Assembly: GCF_001625215.2 (NCBI RefSeq)
Contig: NC_030384.2
Coordinates: 46,286,390-46,350,389 of the forward strand
Direction: 5' to 3'
DNA from: Daucus carota subsp. sativus
Lineage: Eukaryota > Streptophyta > Magnoliopsida > Apiales > Apiaceae
DNA length: 64,000 nt
Under the pieces are notes generated by a model that saw only the letters and a list, made by a program, of their open reading frames with translations, searched no databases and was not told where the DNA came from. Shown here in pieces: positions 61,159-64,000 of the stretch (positions within the stretch are counted from its first letter, which is position 1; each line of letters begins with the position of its first letter). The translations under genes were made by a program, and so were the position numbers.

Positions 61159-63447
61159 ATGGCAGCAACAGTCTCAGTGGCCGCGGAGTGGCAGATCCTC
61201 CACGATCGCTTCTACCGCAAGCCGGAACTCTACCAAATGCAATGGAAACACGTGGATCTCTCCCGCAACAAAGTCGCCGCCGCTCCCTTCGGCGGTCCAA
61301 TCGCCGTCATCCGCGACGACTCCAAAATCGTCCAGCTCTACGCCGAATCAGCGCTCCGAAAACTACGGGTATTTAATTCTGCCGGCCTCCAGCTCTCCGA
61401 ACTCATCTGGCGAAACCCTGGGGGACGGCTAATTGGAATGTCCTGGACCGATGAACAAACCCTAGTTTGTATTACTCAGGATGGAAGTGTTTATATGTAC
61501 AATATCGATCTCGAGAGTATCGGTAGTGCTGTTTCGATGGGGGTTGATTGTTTTACGAATAGTGTGGTGGAGTGTGTGTTTTGGGGGAACGGTGTGGTTT
61601 GTATTAATGAGGCTTTTCAGCTGTTTTGTATTCAGGATTTTAGGAATCCTGTTCCGTGCCAGTTGGCGGATACTGGGATTGAGGATTTTCCGCTTTGTAT
61701 GGCGGTGATTGAGCCGCAGTATACCATGTCGGGGAATGTGGCGGTGTTGCTTAGTGTTGGGGATCAGATTCTGATTGTGGAGGAGGATGGGGTTCAGCAA
61801 TTGGGTGTTGAGGTTGGGCCCATTCAGAAGATGGCGGTTTCGCAGACTGCTAAGTTTTTGGCCGCGTTTACTCATGATGGGCGGCTTTTAATTATGCCTA
61901 CAGATTTTTCGGAGATTGCATTTGAGCATACATGTGAGGTTGGTTATAATTCTCTTTGACTGTTTTTTAGCTTGTTTCAATTTCGGAGGATCATGTCTTT
62001 GTGCTACATTGTTATCTTATCATGGTTTACTGATCAAATAATTGAAACATTGCATTATACATGTAATCCTGTTGTCTTCATTTGGAAATTTTAATCCCAA
62101 ATGGCCCATGGCAGTTGCTTTATGGGTATAATAGATATAGCTGGTTAGTGGTGCACACTTCTCAGTGGATATACAGTGTTGCTGTGTCATAGGGCTGTTC
62201 TTTTCAAATTTGCCTTCCCTGCATTTTCCAAATTGGAATTCCTATATAAGATGCTCTGAGTGTTTGTGGAAGCCTATTGTCAACTTTTTCTGTTTGTCTA
62301 TGTTTGGTTTCAAGTTTCTTTGGCTGCTTTTGCGTTTGGAATGCTGCATCTTTATGTCTCTATACATTGCTATAGAAATATTTTATTCATTACAGCATTT
62401 TGCACTTCATTAATTAACCGTCCAATGGTTTATGATCTAATCTGAATTACTGGATAAAATATATGTAAGATCGCATCATATACACATAGTCCTGTTCAGT
62501 AGTGGCTGTATTTGTGGCTAGGATACTTGAAAATTCTTCTCTCACTCACAAGTGAGAGAAAATAATATAGATACTAAAAAACTTAAGCATTTAAATGCAT
62601 TAGTTGTGTTATCAAGTAATAATGGCACATATTATTAAGGATAATGAACTTATTTAGTTTAATAATGAAACTCTTGAGATATATGTACTAGTACTACTTA
62701 TATATTTAACATATTAATATATGCCAAATCCCCCCGCACCCGAATCCTCGTAATTTTAGATTTCTGATTTATTGTATCCTCATACTATGCACCCGCACCT
62801 ATGCTTCCTAAAATTGTGGTAATCCAAAATAGCACTTGATTATTGCTTCATAGTTTTAGTAGATATAAATTCTTGTTGACAGTGCATAGTGCAACTTGAA
62901 AAGGGTTTACAATGTGGCTGTGCATAGGGAAATTTTCATTATCACCCTTTTGGCATGTTTCAAATTGGCCTATGGGTGTTCCTAGGTGTATATATTAATA
63001 TGTAAGTACTCATTATCATTTGTGAGATACAGTTATACACTCATGTTTTCTTTACTTGCTCAGTTTATTGCAGAAGTTTTACTGCAATAAACTGAGCAAG
63101 TAAAGAAAACTGAATCCAATTAAGATCTTGCTGACTGTTTTCTGTTTTCATGCAAACAGTCAGCCCTTCCTCCTGAGCAGCTAGCTTGGTGTGGAATGGA
63201 TACTGTATTACTCTACTGGGATGATATGCTTTTAATGGTGGGTGTTGAAGACTCCGTACAGTACTTTTATGATGAACCACTTATCATTATCCCAGAGTGT
63301 GATGGAGCAAGAATTCTTTCTAACACAAGTATGGAAATCCTACAACGAGTTCCAGATTCCACTGTATCCATCTTTAAGATTGGTAGCACAGAACCTGCAG
63401 CACTACTTTATGATGCTTTGGAACATTTTGATCAAAGAAGTGCCAAG
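61159..63447 (+). CDS. VCL1: VPS16/VACUOLELESS1, N-terminal part; gene continues past the window
   Basis: Exon 1 is 61159-61938 (260 codons) and exon 2 is 63160-63447 (96 codons), giving 356 residues in frame. The intron after 63447 runs to or beyond the window end. The N-terminus MAATVSVAAEWQILHDRFYR, then WKHVDLSRNKVA, FGGPIAVIRDDSKIVQLYAE, VVECVFWGNGVVC and YFYDEPLIIIPECDG are hallmarks of plant VPS16. VPS16 is a core subunit of the HOPS and CORVET tethering complexes that drive vacuole and late endosome fusion. Arabidopsis vcl1 embryos lack vacuoles and die. I chose the ATG at 61159 because homologues begin MA-VSVAAEW; the in-frame ATG at 61135 is unlikely to be used. The part seen is the N-terminal beta-propeller. 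Confidence 0.95.
63046..63109. repeat. Perfect 28-bp inverted repeat with 8-nt loop in VPS16 intron 1
   Basis: Arms 63046-63073 and 63082-63109 are exact reverse complements (TTTTCTTTACTTGCTCAG, then TTTATTGCAG, against their mirror), with the loop AAGTTTTA. It ends 50 bp before exon 2. No TSD is evident. Confidence 0.95.
63130..63164. repeat. 11-bp hairpin spanning the VPS16 intron 1 acceptor
   Basis: Arms GCTGACTGTTT (63130-63140) and AAACAGTCAGC (63154-63164) pair perfectly with a 13-nt loop. The acceptor AG (63158-63159) and the first five bases of exon 2 lie in the right arm. Confidence 0.85.
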
Positions 63448-64000
63448 GTATTTATAAAAAAAGGTTTTGTATGAATCTAACTTACTATTGCGTCCTCATA
63501 TTATAAAGCATAATGTATATTGGTGGAAGGATGTACAGAAGCATGCAAAATGTAGCCCCTTGAGAGATTTTAATGGCAAGATTTTAATGCACATTTTTCT
63601 TTATCAAGTCAATGCTTCTATGCCTTTAAGGAGTAGAACATAGGTTTTTGACTGTAGCTTAGGGGAAATGAATTTAATAAAAGTCAGGTATGCCAAAGTA
63701 TTGTGTTTTGTTCAATGGGCCTATGTATTTTGACTTTTAGACGTTGGGCTTCTCTTTCTTATCTTTATGTTGTTAAGTTTCTTCTAGTTACTAGAAGATC
63801 TCTTTAGTAGAATATCTAATATCTAATATTTATGGGTTTAAGAAATTAATCTTAGAAATTTCTTGTTCATTTGAACAATCAATTTCTTGAGCTGTTTAAG
63901 AAAATAACTAACCTGAATTATGTGCAGTTGTATTACTTGTATACTAAAGGAAACTGATAGACAAAAAGCCAAAACTTAATATGAAAAAGAGAATTTTAGG
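63448..64000. other. Start of VPS16 intron 2
   Basis: Begins with the donor GT at 63448-63449. No further VPS16 exon was recognised up to the window end. Confidence 0.6.

Overview
This is a 64 kb piece of nuclear DNA from a flowering plant. All recognisable proteins are plant-type, the genes carry many short GT-AG introns, the intergenic DNA is very AT-rich, and plant DNA-transposon families (Stowaway, Tourist/Harbinger, hAT, Mutator, Helitron) are scattered throughout. The protein matches and MITE spectrum fit a eudicot; I cannot name the species from sequence alone. Exon junctions were worked out by hand from splice sites and reading frame, and each multi-exon model sums to an exact multiple of three.

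Layout, left to right. 1879-5521 (-): mitochondrial-type DEAD-box RNA helicase of the PMH/RH9/RH53 group with an expanded Gly/Ser/Arg tail. 6808-16479 (-): an ERGIC-type ER-Golgi vesicle protein, 349 codons in 11 exons spread over 9.7 kb because its introns are full of small transposons. 17504-18193: a non-autonomous Helitron. 19998-20554 (-): a small unrecognised two-exon gene. 21349-26206: a complete Mutator-like element (MULE) with long terminal inverted repeats (TIRs), a perfect 9-bp target-site duplication (TSD) and a MuDR-type transposase gene broken by one extra G. 27962-32472 (-): cofactor-independent phosphoglycerate mutase (9 exons, 556 aa). 34049-36030: two Stowaway-like MITEs and a Tourist MITE with a 1.07 kb hAT element inserted in it. 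36419-39528 (+): JASON-like protein (477 aa). 40970-41327: an hAT MITE. 42874-45000 (+): wax ester synthase/diacylglycerol acyltransferase (461 aa). 45795-51098 (-): SWAP70-like PH-domain/coiled-coil protein (500 aa). 56937-58511 (+): intronless secreted aspartic protease (524 aa). 59711-60363: a MULE-type element with a GC-rich core, possibly a Pack-MULE. 61159 to beyond 63447 (+): the 5' part of VPS16/VACUOLELESS1.

The host genes are unrelated housekeeping or developmental genes with no operon-like logic: RNA processing in mitochondria, early secretory traffic, glycolysis, male meiosis, wax or storage lipid synthesis, phosphoinositide/GTPase signalling, extracellular proteolysis and vacuole biogenesis. 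The most unusual content is the transposon record: at least ten elements with definable ends, several nested, five with perfect 8- or 9-bp TSDs. There is also a perfect 28-bp hairpin in VPS16 intron 1. I found no tRNA, rRNA, CRISPR or viral sequence.
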